From Desulfosarcina widdelii (lineage in GTDB: Bacteria > Desulfobacterota > Desulfobacteria > Desulfobacterales > Desulfosarcinaceae), in contig NZ_AP021875.1 in NCBI RefSeq assembly GCF_009688965.1, positions 4,836,001 to 4,900,000 on the forward strand: a DNA stretch of 64,000 nucleotides, in the 5' to 3' direction. Below the pieces are notes generated by a model. The model was not told the DNA's origin. It searched no databases and saw only the letters and a program-made list of their open reading frames with translations. The stretch's first letter is position 1, and each line of letters starts with the position of its first letter. The position numbers and the translations under genes were made by a program. Positions 24,831 through 34,540 of the stretch are shown here, piece after piece.

Positions 24831-27479
24831 GTGAACGATCCCCGCCCCCACAACCTGTACGCCGATGTTTCCGTGGCCCTGAAAGAAGGGCGTGAACGGC
24901 TCATCAACGATCTGGTGGCCGGCAAGGCCCCGACGTTTCTCGACGACCATGCCCGGCTCATCGACGACTATTTTCACCAGAGCTACGAAAAAAGCGTGGT
25001 GGGTCCCACCATGGACATTGCCAAAAATCCATATGCCGTTGTGGCATTAGGGGGATACGGACGCGGCGAGCAGTGTGTCTATTCCGATGTGGACCTGCTG
25101 TTTCTGTTCGAAAAGAAGGTTCCCCCCGTGGCCGAGGAATTGGTCCGTGAAATCATCTATCCCCTGTGGGACATGGGTCTGGATGTGGGGCACGCCACAC
25201 GCTCCATCAAAGAGTGCCTTTCCATGGCGCGCCAGGATTTCGAGGTGCTGACCTCCATTCTCGACGCCCGTTTCATCTGCGGCATGTCGCCCCTTTTCAT
25301 GAAACTGATGGACAAGATCCGCGCCAAGTTCATCAACCTCAAACCGGATGCGATTATCTCCTGGCTGGTTGAATCCAACCGGGAACGGCACCGTCATTTC
25401 GGCGACTCTTCCTATCTGCTGGAGCCCAACTTCAAGGAGGGCCAGGGGGGGCTGCGGGACTATCACACCATGCTCTGGATCGCCAAGATCAAATCCGGAA
25501 TCAAGCACCGCCGGGATCTGGAGTATTATGGCTATTTTTCCCACGAGGATTACAAGCGCCTGTCCGGCGCCCTGGCGTTTATCTGGAATGTAAGAAACCG
25601 CTTCCATTTGATGATGGGTCGAAAAAGCGACCGGATTCATCTTGAACAGCAGCGCAAGCTGGCCGAGGTGATGGGGGTGCCTGCGTTCAACGGCCATTTA
25701 CCCGTGGAGCACCTGTTGGGTGAGCTGCACAGCCACATGGAGTACGTCAAGCAGCAGCATGAGATGTTTCTGTACGAGATGGAACAGAGCAAGCGGCTCA
25801 AAAGAAAGAACAAGGGACTGAAGGTTACCGAAGTCAAGGGCCTCAAATTCAACCGTGGCATGCTCAACTTCGCCTCTCCGGAAAAAATACTTAATAATCC
25901 GCAGTTGCTGATGGACATTTTTGTGGAAAGCGCCGCCCAGAAGGCGCCATTGAACAGCGAAGCCAAAAGACTGGTGCAGGATTTCGGTTATATAGTCGAT
26001 GCCCGCTTCCGATCCGATCCGCAAGTGGTGAAACAGTTCGAGCGCATCCTGATCCGATCCAGCCGGGCCTTCGAGGTGTTCAATCAGATGCTCAATACGG
26101 GTTTTCTGGCGCGGTTCATCCCGGATTTCAAACCCGTCATCAACCGTATTCAGTTCGACCAGTATCATCTTTACCCCGTCGCCCGGCACCTTCTTTTCAC
26201 CATCAGAATCCTCAAGGAAATCGACGGCGACGCCCTTCAGCCGAATGATCCGCTGGCAACCAGTCTTTACAAGGAGTTGAGAAAAAAGAAACTGCTCCTG
26301 TGGGCGGCACTCCTTCACGATATCGGCAAAGGGGAGCCCAAAAGCGGCCACTCCGAGCGCGGCGCGATTCTGGCCGAGAAAATTATGCTGGAAAAAGGCG
26401 CCGCCCCGGTGGACGCCAAAATCGTGGCCTTTCTGGTCGAGCACCACCTGCTGTTGATTCAGACGGCCACGCGGCGGGACGTCAACGATGAAGAGACGGC
26501 CCTTTCCATGGCCCGAACCATTAAAAAGGTGGAGCTGCTGAAAATGCTCTACCTGCTTACCGTTGCCGACTCCATGGCCACCGGGCCCAAAGCCTGGAAC
26601 GACTGGACTTCCAGCCTTTTGCGGAACCTGTTCTTCAAGGTGCTCAATGTTCTCGAACGCGGCGAACTGGCCTCCGGCCGCGCCGTCAGAAGCGTCGAGA
26701 AAAAAAGACAGGCGGTCATCGCCGCCATGGCAGGGGAAATGGAGACGGACCGGTTGGAGACGCTTCTCAACTTCATGTCGCCCCGCTACATGCTTTACAT
26801 GCCGGCAGCAAAAATTCCTGGACATCTGAAGCTGTACGACAGACTCGGGGACCAGCCCTTTGTGTGGCAGATCGAACAGTCACCCGGTGCCGACACCCGT
26901 ACCGTGACCATCTGCGGCAAGGACCGGCCCGGTCTGATTTCAAGAATCGCCGGGGTATTCACCCTGAATAACATCAACATCCTCGATGTTCAGGTGTTTA
27001 CCTGGCGCAACAACATCGCCCTGGACGTGTTCGAAGTGACGCCGCCGCCGGATCCGATTTTCGAGGACGAACGCTGGGAGCGGGCCGGCCGAAATCTCGA
27101 AGAAGCCCTCACGGACCGGTTGGATCTGAGTCGGGAACTGGTTCGCAAAGACAGCGATGCCACCCCTATCCAGCCTTATACTGCCGATCGCCCCACGGAA
27201 ATCGTGGTGGACAACGACACCTCCAGTTTTTTCACCATCGTCGAGGTGGTGACGTTCGATTTTCCCGGTCTCCTCTTCCGGGTGACCGATGCGCTTTTCA
27301 AGTGCGGCCTGGATATCTGGGTCGCCAAAATCGCCACCAAAGTGGACCAGGTGGTGGATGTTTTTTATGTCAGGGATTTCGACGGCCAGAAGGTGGACGC
27401 ACCGCATCAGGTCGAGGCCCTCAGAGCAGCCATTGCGGAGATTCTCCCGGGTGAAGATCCGCTGCAGGCTGAGGCCTGA
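24831..27479 (+). CDS. glnD: [Protein-PII] uridylyltransferase/uridylyl-removing enzyme GlnD
   Basis: An 882-residue bifunctional nitrogen sensor. Domains in order: nucleotidyltransferase with GGYGRGEQCVYSDVDLLFLF (~residues 73-92), a helical GlnE/GlnD linker, the HD hydrolase with LLHDIGKGEPKSGHSERGA (~495), and two ACT domains (VTICGKDRPGLISRIAGVF ~690 and a second from ~800) that bind glutamine. It should modify the two P-II proteins encoded on either side. The GTG at 24831 is chosen as start because AAGG lies 7 nt upstream and because the earlier ATG at 24774 is inside the sigma-54 promoter. A sigma-54 promoter for glnD itself is unusual. Confidence 0.96.
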   Translation: MNDPRPHNLYADVSVALKEGRERLINDLVAGKAPTFLDDHARLIDDYFHQSYEKSVVGPTMDIAKNPYAVVALGGYGRGEQCVYSDVDLLFLFEKKVPPVAEELVREIIYPLWDMGLDVGHATRSIKECLSMARQDFEVLTSILDARFICGMSPLFMKLMDKIRAKFINLKPDAIISWLVESNRERHRHFGDSSYLLEPNFKEGQGGLRDYHTMLWIAKIKSGIKHRRDLEYYGYFSHEDYKRLSGALAFIWNVRNRFHLMMGRKSDRIHLEQQRKLAEVMGVPAFNGHLPVEHLLGELHSHMEYVKQQHEMFLYEMEQSKRLKRKNKGLKVTEVKGLKFNRGMLNFASPEKILNNPQLLMDIFVESAAQKAPLNSEAKRLVQDFGYIVDARFRSDPQVVKQFERILIRSSRAFEVFNQMLNTGFLARFIPDFKPVINRIQFDQYHLYPVARHLLFTIRILKEIDGDALQPNDPLATSLYKELRKKKLLLWAALLHDIGKGEPKSGHSERGAILAEKIMLEKGAAPVDAKIVAFLVEHHLLLIQTATRRDVNDEETALSMARTIKKVELLKMLYLLTVADSMATGPKAWNDWTSSLLRNLFFKVLNVLERGELASGRAVRSVEKKRQAVIAAMAGEMETDRLETLLNFMSPRYMLYMPAAKIPGHLKLYDRLGDQPFVWQIEQSPGADTRTVTICGKDRPGLISRIAGVFTLNNINILDVQVFTWRNNIALDVFEVTPPPDPIFEDERWERAGRNLEEALTDRLDLSRELVRKDSDATPIQPYTADRPTEIVVDNDTSSFFTIVEVVTFDFPGLLFRVTDALFKCGLDIWVAKIATKVDQVVDVFYVRDFDGQKVDAPHQVEALRAAIAEILPGEDPLQAEA

Positions 27480-27547
27480 ATCCCTGTGTTTGGGGAGGAG
27501 AAGCGACAGAAAAACATGAATCTTAAAAAAAACAAGGACCAATCCCT

Positions 27548-28837
27548 ATGAAATTGAAATCGATCTGGCTCGCGACACTGCTTGGATTCATCGCCACCCC
27601 CGCTTTCGCAGAAGACGCGATCAATGCGGGCGACACGGCCTGGATCATCGTTGCCACGGCCCTGGTGATGATGATGACCCCGGCCGGACTGGCCCTGTTT
27701 TACGGCGGCATGTCCCGGTATAAAAACCTGCTCAACACCCTGGCAATGACATTCGTCGCCTACTGCCTGGCCAGCGTGATCTGGATGATGTGGGGCTATA
27801 CACTGGCTTTCGGGACGAGCAAGGGCGGCATCGTCGGCGGCTTCGACCACTTCTTCATGTCCGGCATCGGCGTCGGCAGCGTTTCGGGCTCCATTCCGAC
27901 CCTGGTGTTTGCCCTGTTCCAGATGACCTTTGCCGCAATTACCGTGGCCCTGGTGCTGGGGTCGGTTGTAGACCGCATGAAATTTTCCTCATGGATCGTT
28001 TTTACCATCCTGTGGGTCACCTTCATCTATTGTCCCATCGCCCACTGGGTCTGGGGCGGCGGCTGGATGGGAGAGATGGGAGCCCTCGATTTTGCCGGCG
28101 GCAACGTGGTGCACATCAACGCCGGCGTGGCAGGGTTGGTGCTGGCCCTGGTGTTGGGCAAGCGCATCGGCTATGGCAAGGAGGCCATGTTCCCCTCCAG
28201 CATTACCCTGACGGCCCTGGGCGCGGCCCTGCTGTGGTTCGGCTGGTTCGGATTCAACGCCGGCAGCCAGCTGGCCGCCGATGGCGTGGCCGCATCTGCT
28301 TTCCTGGTGACCAACACCTCCGCGGCTACGGCGGCCCTAGTGTGGATGTTCTGCGAATGGAGCGCCACCGGAAAACCCACGGTGCTGGGTATCGCCTCGG
28401 GCGTGGTGGCTGGCCTGGTGTCCATTACCCCGGCTGCCGGCTTCGTCAATCTGCCGGCATCCCTGGTCATCGGTCTGGGAGCCGGAGCCCTGGGCTACTT
28501 TTCCGTTGCCGTGATCAAACAAAAAGTAGGATATGACGATTCCCTGGATGCCTTCGGTGTCCACGGCATGTGCGGCATCTGGGGCGCCCTGGCGACCGGC
28601 CTGTTCGCCAATCCAGCCATCACCGAAGGTGCGGCCGGCCTGTTTTACGGCAACCCTGGCCAGTTGTGGACCCAGATCGTCTCAATCATCGCCACGGCCG
28701 TTTTCACCGCCGTCGGGACCCTGATCGTCGTTTTCGTCACCAAAGCGATCACCGGCGGCCTGCGGGTCGACGGAGACGAAGAGATTCAGGGTTTGGACAA
28801 TGCCCTGCATGGCGAACGCGGATTCGAAATCATGTAA
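27548..28837 (+). CDS. amtB: Ammonium transporter AmtB, copy 2
   Basis: A 429-residue Amt-family protein with a signal-like N-terminus (IWLATLLGFIATPAFAED) and eleven membrane segments. Landmarks include MMTPAGLALFYGGM, HWVWGGGWMGEMGALDFAGGNVVHINAGVAGL and DAFGVHGMCGIWGALATGLFA, with both pore histidines. It differs clearly from copy 1 (GGGM/GALDFAGG subtype versus VEAGF subtype), so the two came from different Amt lineages rather than a local duplication. It lies 68 bp after glnD and 63 bp before a second P-II gene. Confidence 0.96.
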   Translation: MKLKSIWLATLLGFIATPAFAEDAINAGDTAWIIVATALVMMMTPAGLALFYGGMSRYKNLLNTLAMTFVAYCLASVIWMMWGYTLAFGTSKGGIVGGFDHFFMSGIGVGSVSGSIPTLVFALFQMTFAAITVALVLGSVVDRMKFSSWIVFTILWVTFIYCPIAHWVWGGGWMGEMGALDFAGGNVVHINAGVAGLVLALVLGKRIGYGKEAMFPSSITLTALGAALLWFGWFGFNAGSQLAADGVAASAFLVTNTSAATAALVWMFCEWSATGKPTVLGIASGVVAGLVSITPAAGFVNLPASLVIGLGAGALGYFSVAVIKQKVGYDDSLDAFGVHGMCGIWGALATGLFANPAITEGAAGLFYGNPGQLWTQIVSIIATAVFTAVGTLIVVFVTKAITGGLRVDGDEEIQGLDNALHGERGFEIM

Positions 28838-28900
28838 CCCGCATAGAAATTAGAAAGATTTTTATTGCTTTCACGACCAAATTTAAGAGGAGGTAGAAAA

Positions 28901-29239
28901 ATGAAAAAAATCGAGGCCATCGTCAAGCCATTCAAGCTGGACGATGTGAAAGAGGCCCTCAACGAGATAGGCATCCAGGGGATGACCATTTCGGAGGTCA
29001 AAGGCTACGGGCGCCAGAAAGGCCATAAAGAGATCTACCGGGGCGCCGAGTACGTGGTGGATTTCATCCCCAAGGTGAAAATCGAGATCATCGTCGATTC
29101 CGAGCGTGCCGACGAGGTGGTGGAGGCCATTAAAAATTCGGCCAACACCGGTAAAATCGGCGACGGAAAGATTTTTGTCTTCAACGTGGAAGAGGTGATC
29201 CGGGTGAGGACGGGCGAAAAAGGCAAGGATGCCATTTAA
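28901..29239 (+). CDS. glnK: Nitrogen regulatory protein P-II, copy 2
   Basis: A 112-residue P-II protein, closely similar to copy 1 (MKKIEAIVKPFKLDDVKEAL, T-loop GAEY with Tyr51, KIFVFNVEEVIRVRTGEKGKDAI). The start at 28901 is set by GAGGAGG seven bases upstream. It lies between amtB copy 2 and glnA, so it may control both the second transporter and glutamine synthetase regulation. Confidence 0.97.
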   Translation: MKKIEAIVKPFKLDDVKEALNEIGIQGMTISEVKGYGRQKGHKEIYRGAEYVVDFIPKVKIEIIVDSERADEVVEAIKNSANTGKIGDGKIFVFNVEEVIRVRTGEKGKDAI

Positions 29240-29285
29240 ACAGGAAAATAGATAAATATCTAACAACCTATTATTGGAGGAAATC

Positions 29286-30698
29286 ATGACCCCAGAACAA
29301 GTATTGGCAATGGCAAAGGAAAACGGCGTAAAGGTACTGGATATCCGCTTCATGGATTATCCGGGCGTGTGGCAGCATTTTTCGGTGCCCATCGGCGAAT
29401 TGGAAGAGGGCAGCTTCGAAGACGGTTTTGGCTTCGACGGCTCCAGTATCCGCGGCTGGCAGCCCATCAACGCCAGCGACATGCTGGTGGTGCCCGACGC
29501 AAGCACAGCCAAAATCGACCCCTTTTTCAAGGTTCCGACGCTCGTGCTCATCGGCAACATCGTCGATCCGATCACCCGGGAAGCCTACTCCCGCGACCCC
29601 AGAAACATCGCCCGCAAGGCCGAAGCTTACCTCAAGAGCACCGGCATCGGCGACACCGCCTTCATCGGACCGGAAGCCGAATTCTTCATTTTCGACGACA
29701 TCCGCTACGACAGCCAGCGGAATTCATGCTTCTATGCCGTGGACTCCGTGGAGGGTATCTGGAACACCGGCCGCTGCGAAGAGCCCAACCTGGGCTACAA
29801 ACCGCGCCACAAGGAGGGCTACTTCCCCGTGCCGCCGACCGACAAGTTCCAGGACCTGCGCACCGACATGATGCTGACCCTGGAAAACCTGGGCATCGAC
29901 GTGGAGTGCCAGCACCATGAAGTGGCCACTTCGGGACAAGCGGAGATCGACATGCGCTTCAAGCCCCTTTTGCAGATGGCCGACCAGCTCATGTGGTTCA
30001 AATATGTTCTCAAGAATGTGGCCTACAAGGCCGGGCACACCGTCACCTTCATGCCCAAACCGCTATTCGAGGACAACGGCACCGGCATGCACACCCACAT
30101 CTCCATCTGGAAAGACGGCAACCCCCTGTTCGCCGGCGACAAATATGCCGGGGTTTCCCAGGAGGCCCTGTACGCCATCGGCGGCATCCTGAAGCACTGC
30201 CGGGCCCTGTGCGCCATCACCAACCCGACCACCAACTCCTACAAGCGTCTGGTGCCGGGTTTCGAGGCTCCGGTGAACCTGGCCTACTCCAGCCGTAACC
30301 GCAGCGCGTCCATCCGGATTCCCATGTACTCGGCATCTCCCAAGGCCAAGCGTATCGAGTTCCGTACGCCAGATCCTTCCTGCAACGGCTACCTGGCCTT
30401 CTCCGCCATGCTGATGGCCGTCATCGACGGGATCGAAAACAAGATCGATCCGGGCGATCCGCTGGACAAGAACATTTACGACCTGCCGCCCGAGGAGCTG
30501 GCCGAAATCCCCTCAGCACCGGGTTCCCTGGATGAAGCACTGGCCGCGCTGAAGGAAGACCACGACTTCCTGCTCAAGGGCGACGTCTTCACCCAGGATG
30601 CTATCGACATGTGGATCGATTACAAAACCGCCAACGAAGTCAACCCCGTGAAGCTGCGTCCGCATCCCCACGAGTTCTTCCTGTACTACGACATCTAA
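29286..30698 (+). CDS. glnA: Glutamine synthetase, type I
   Basis: A 470-residue GSI enzyme: GFGFDGSSIRGWQ, metal/ATP-site segments FIGPEAEFFIFDD and HHEVATSGQAEID, KPLFEDNGTGMHTHISIW, and NLAYSSRNRSASIRIP. The adenylylation loop keeps its tyrosine (DKNIYDLPPEE, Tyr398), so activity is probably also controlled by GlnE. It makes glutamine from glutamate and ammonia, completing the nitrogen cluster. GGAGG precedes the ATG at 29286; a strong terminator follows. Confidence 0.98.
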   Translation: MTPEQVLAMAKENGVKVLDIRFMDYPGVWQHFSVPIGELEEGSFEDGFGFDGSSIRGWQPINASDMLVVPDASTAKIDPFFKVPTLVLIGNIVDPITREAYSRDPRNIARKAEAYLKSTGIGDTAFIGPEAEFFIFDDIRYDSQRNSCFYAVDSVEGIWNTGRCEEPNLGYKPRHKEGYFPVPPTDKFQDLRTDMMLTLENLGIDVECQHHEVATSGQAEIDMRFKPLLQMADQLMWFKYVLKNVAYKAGHTVTFMPKPLFEDNGTGMHTHISIWKDGNPLFAGDKYAGVSQEALYAIGGILKHCRALCAITNPTTNSYKRLVPGFEAPVNLAYSSRNRSASIRIPMYSASPKAKRIEFRTPDPSCNGYLAFSAMLMAVIDGIENKIDPGDPLDKNIYDLPPEELAEIPSAPGSLDEALAALKEDHDFLLKGDVFTQDAIDMWIDYKTANEVNPVKLRPHPHEFFLYYDI

Positions 30699-30740
30699 TT
30701 TGACCGATCCCTCCCGACAGTAATCGGTCTCCCTGAAAAC

Positions 30741-30772
30741 GGCGACCCGCGATTTGCGGGCCGCCATTTTTA
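30741..30772 (+). terminator. Rho-independent terminator after glnA
   Basis: GGCGACCCGC (30741-30750) pairs with GCGGGCCGCC (30756-30765), loop GATTT, followed by ATTTTTATT. Confidence 0.85.
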
Positions 30773-30784
30773 TTGCGACAAGAT

Positions 30785-31381
30785 CTACTTTTTTCGGGTC
30801 ACTTCCATGGTGATGAGTACATCCACATCCTTGCCCACAACGCCCATCTTGTAGAATTTACCGTTGCCCACATGATAGCTGAGCCGGTCGATGGTCATAC
30901 GGGCCTCAAATCCGGCGACTTCCGACTTGGCGTCAAACGGATGCGTGGTAACGCCCAGCAGGGTGAAGGGAACCGAAACGCTCTGGCTGACATCCTTGAC
31001 CGTCATTTTGCCCTCCACGATATACTGATTGTCCTTGACATGCTTCACGGCCGTGCTGCTGAAAGTCATCTTGGGGTATTTTTTGGAATCGAAGAAATCG
31101 CCGGAATTGAGATGGCCATCACGTTTGCTGTTGCCGGTATTGATGCTTTTAACCTTGACTTCGAAGTCGAAGCGGCTGCCGGCAAGGTCTTCTGGTGAGA
31201 AGTTTACCGTGGCGGTAAAGTCTTCGAAATACCCACGGGTTGTAGAGTAGATGTGGTTGACGCTGAAGTAGACGCCGGAGTGGGCCGGGTCAACTTCCCA
31301 TTGGGGGGCGGCAGCCTGGACCTGGGCTGCGAAAACGAAGAGAAATATCGTGGCGACGGTAAATCGGATAAATGCTTTCAT
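30785..31381 (-). CDS. YceI-family periplasmic protein
   Basis: A 198-residue secreted lipocalin-like protein. It has a signal peptide (FTVATIFLFVFAAQVQAAA), then WEVDPAHSGVYFSVNHIYSTTRGYFEDFTATVNF, the typical YceI opening, and the later KMTFSSTAVKHVKDNQYIVEGKMTVKDVS segment. YceI proteins bind isoprenoid chains; the local ligand is unknown. AGGAGG precedes the ATG at 31381. It is followed on the same strand by nothing and faces glnA tail-to-tail. Confidence 0.92.
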   Translation of the reverse strand: MKAFIRFTVATIFLFVFAAQVQAAAPQWEVDPAHSGVYFSVNHIYSTTRGYFEDFTATVNFSPEDLAGSRFDFEVKVKSINTGNSKRDGHLNSGDFFDSKKYPKMTFSSTAVKHVKDNQYIVEGKMTVKDVSQSVSVPFTLLGVTTHPFDAKSEVAGFEARMTIDRLSYHVGNGKFYKMGVVGKDVDVLITMEVTRKK

Positions 31382-31487
31382 AAAAGTCCTCCTGTCGGTA
31401 CGTGCCCATTTGGCACGGGATCGGTATTGGCCATGTAGTTTACTGCCGCGATGCACGGGGCAAATAAGGAATATCGGGCAGCAGGTA

Positions 31488-32774
31488 TTAAAAGCCGAAG
31501 GTTTCGGTAATAATCAAGCGGGCGGAAAAGCCGAGGGCTTTAAGTTCTGTGGTGAGCGCTGTCATCATTGAGGGCGGGCCGCACAGAAAAACTGCCGACC
31601 CGCGACTGCAGCCGCTGAGCAAGGATTGCAGCATTATCCGGTTCAATCGTCCCGATGGCGTTCCGCTGTCCGCATTTTCCGTAAAAATAGGAACGCGGCG
31701 CAGACCTGTCAATTTTGCGGATAGATGTTGGAACTCCTCGGTAAAGACTAATTGTGTTCGTGTGCGGTTGCTCCAGATCAGGGTAATGGGACGCGGGTCG
31801 CCATGATCGGCCATGAAGCGCAGCATGCTCAGCATGGGGGTAATGCCGATGCCTCCGGCGATCATGATCAGTTCCTGCTGCCCCGAAGCTTGCAGAAGAT
31901 GGCCGAAACGGCCGAAAGGTCCCTGAAGGTAGGCCCGATCGCCGATGGCCAGGGTCTCTACCTGCCGGGTCCAGTCCCCGCAGTGGCGGATGGCGAACTG
32001 GATCGTGCCGGGCCGACTGGGCGTGGAGGCCAGGGTAAAGGGATGGGGTTCCCGGGACAGGATTTGACTGGTAAAGGAAACGAAGGCGAACTGGCCGGGG
32101 AAATAGGCCATGGCGGCGCCTTTTTCCGGTGCGACTTCCACACAGGTGCATTCCCGGCCGATATTCTCGACCCGGGTAACTGAAAAGGGGGTTCGGCGGG
32201 TGCGCAGCCAGGTGCTGCGGATCCACAACCAGAACAGGGTGAAGACGCCGGCGGCCGACAGAACGGCCAGGCGGGGCGGCGGGTTGTCGGTAAAGGTTTC
32301 GCTGACATAACGCACATGCACGATCAAAAGGGCCGCGGTGATCAATCCGGCGATGCGGTGGCCCGTCAGCCAGTGGTGAAAGGCGATTTTCAGCGGCCGC
32401 CGCCACTGGGTACAGGCAAACTGCGCCAGAAGGACGACCAGCAACCCCACGCCCACCCATTCCGGCCAGTAGCGCATCTCCAGAGGGATCAGCAGTTTGC
32501 CTTCGGCAAGCAGCACGCACAGCGGGTGGATCAGGGCCATGATAACAATGGCCCATGCGTGCCAACGGTGCTGACGGATCAGGCCGGGAAGGGAAAAGAT
32601 GCGGTCGAGAAGCTTCAGCCGACCGGCCAGGGGAAGCTGCAAAAGAATCATCAGACCGGCGGCCATGCCCAGCATTTTGCCGGCGCGCAGGCTGATTTTT
32701 GCAGCTCCGAATTTGTACCACATGGACGGCGACTCAAAGTGAAACGGGATGGCCAGGGCACCGGCCAGCAGCAA
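31488..32774 (-). CDS. Ferric-reductase-like transmembrane flavoprotein
   Basis: A 428-residue membrane oxidoreductase of the ferric reductase/NADPH-oxidase superfamily. The membrane part has paired heme-ligand-type histidines (HRWHAWAIVIMALIHP and HHWLTGHRIAGLITAALLIVHV). It is followed by an FAD domain (EPHPFTLAS) and an NAD(P) domain (IAGGIGITPMLSMLRF, FLCGPPSMM). It likely transfers electrons from NAD(P)H across the membrane. The start is doubtful: the frame stays open 99 bp upstream of the TTG at 32774, adding a further hydrophobic helix (LAATACVLLVLLLLAG), but without ATG or GTG. GAGG lies 7 nt before an ATC codon near 32862. Confidence 0.88.
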   Translation of the reverse strand: MLLAGALAIPFHFESPSMWYKFGAAKISLRAGKMLGMAAGLMILLQLPLAGRLKLLDRIFSLPGLIRQHRWHAWAIVIMALIHPLCVLLAEGKLLIPLEMRYWPEWVGVGLLVVLLAQFACTQWRRPLKIAFHHWLTGHRIAGLITAALLIVHVRYVSETFTDNPPPRLAVLSAAGVFTLFWLWIRSTWLRTRRTPFSVTRVENIGRECTCVEVAPEKGAAMAYFPGQFAFVSFTSQILSREPHPFTLASTPSRPGTIQFAIRHCGDWTRQVETLAIGDRAYLQGPFGRFGHLLQASGQQELIMIAGGIGITPMLSMLRFMADHGDPRPITLIWSNRTRTQLVFTEEFQHLSAKLTGLRRVPIFTENADSGTPSGRLNRIMLQSLLSGCSRGSAVFLCGPPSMMTALTTELKALGFSARLIITETFGF

Positions 32775-32862
32775 AAGAACCAGAAGGACACATGCGGTGG
32801 CCGCCAGGTAGCGGATCCTGGCGGGAAGTATTTTTGCTGTTGAATCGATTTTATTGCCTCAA

Positions 32863-33154
32863 GGCGGGTTACGGGTCGTCAGGCGAAAGGCCCTTTCCGG
32901 TTATAAGGCCGGAAAATCGCGTGAAACTAAATAGATATGGTTGCTGCCGTTGCGAAATACAACCAAAGATAACGCATTTGTTATACCCATGAGAAACCAT
33001 ATCACTATAGGTTTCCGAGGACAAGAAGTCAGGCCTGCGTCACACCCGAAATAGGCTTCCCGGCTTTGTCCCGATAAAAAAGGAGGGCGGTTGGTAGGCC
33101 TTTCAAGGCATGGAAAGGGACAAAAGGTCCATGCTCCAAACGGCTTTTGATATT
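32863..33154. other. Intergenic region
   Basis: No gene seen. It holds one short hairpin (TTTCCGG 32894-32900 with CCGGAAA 32909-32915) without a T-run. Confidence 0.5.
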
Positions 33155-34292
33155 TCAGGAATTGTTTTCGATAACGGAGTCGGTCACCTCGATCAACGTG
33201 TCGCTGTGCATGGAAATACCATCGTAGACCGGGTACCATGAGCCGCCGATGTTGTCTGCGATTACCGAATCGTCGATGACGATATTGCCGCTATGATCGT
33301 TGGAAACGAAGAAGATGGCTGACCCGTGCTCATTGACCTCGTTGTATTCGATCAAAGAGCCAAGGACGGTTAAGGTCATCGTATTGCCGTCGTTGTAAAT
33401 GGCGCCGCCGCTACCGCCGCCGGGTGTTCCGGACTCGGCCGGGTTGGCGCCGTATCCGATGGCGCGATTATAGGAAAAAAGGCTGTTGATGATGGTCCAG
33501 GAGACGCCGATGCTGCTGATGGCGCCGCCATTGGAGCCTACATTGCCATAATCTTCCATGCCGCCAAAGGTGCAGTTGACGATATAGACGGGAAGGCCCT
33601 CATATTGGCTGAACACCCGGATGGCGCCGCCACCCAAATCGGGGCCCGTATCCGCGCAAAAATTGTTGAAAAAGCGACAGTTGACCGCTTTGAAGCGCCC
33701 GCCGCGCACCCATATCGCCCCGCCGCCATCGTATTCGGTTTCCGCGGAGGAATTGCCATTTACAAAGGTGATGTTCTGCACCGTCAAACGAGGGTGGTCC
33801 TGGTTCTGGCAATGGGAGGTGGTCCAGACCTGATCGGAGTCGCAGGTATTCATGTATAATATCCGCGTGGTTCCCCCGCCGCTGAGCGATACCAGATTTC
33901 CCCCCGTCGATGACGACATCCGGGTCCTCATCGTTGAATACCTTGGCCGGACTTGAAAGCGTAATCGTAATCGGATCGGGGCCGCAATCGAATACAATGG
34001 TTCCCCCTTGGGCAACGGCGTCGAAAAAGGCTTCGGCGCTGCAACTCTCCGGCGTCCCGCTGCCGACAACATGATCGGGATAGGATACATCCTCAGGGCT
34101 TGCCTCAGCCGGAATCAATGCTTCTCCATCCGGGTTGCCGGCTGATGGGCCGTCTTCCGGATCGACCAGCGAAAAGCTGGCGCTCTGATCCGCTGAAGGT
34201 GACGTACTCCCGCCGCCAGAACCACCGGAGCCGCAGCCTGCCAGAAGGATGAATACCGATGCCGTAAATAGCGTGCCAAAGGCAAGTCGCAT
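33155..34292 (-). pseudogene. Frameshifted right-handed beta-helix (choice-of-anchor-type) lipoprotein
   Basis: The N-terminal part starts at MRLAFGTLFTASVFILLAGCGSGG (34292), a lipoprotein signal with lipobox LLAGC and a Gly/Ser linker, and reads to DVVIDGG near 33905. The continuation, NLVSLSGGGTTRILYMN, lies in another frame and runs to 33155 as repeated beta-helix units (FVNGNS, GGGAIWVRGGRFKAVNCRFFNN, GGAISSIGVSWTIINSLFSYN, GGAIYNDGNTMTLTVLGSLIEYN). The frames meet in a run of six G on the coding strand (33900-33905); five G would restore the frame. The product would be a surface or periplasmic carbohydrate- or adhesion-type protein. It may be decay, a sequencing error or slipped-strand phase variation. 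Confidence 0.8.
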
Positions 34293-34540
34293 GGGTCGCC
34301 TCACATTTGCCCTCTTTAGTAGGTGGTACAGTCGCTTTTTTTGGGATCTTAATTGAAAAAGCAAACCCCGGGCCAAAGGTAAACGATGACGACAGCAAAA
34401 CGTATTTCTTTATATTTCGGAGGGTAAAGAGAGAATTTCGTTCCGTTAAAAAGAAAAGCGGACGTTGTCGGACTGAAGTGGGTAAGGATTGAAACTATCG
34501 GTTACGCTTTTCTGCACACGATTTTAAAATGGATAAGCGT

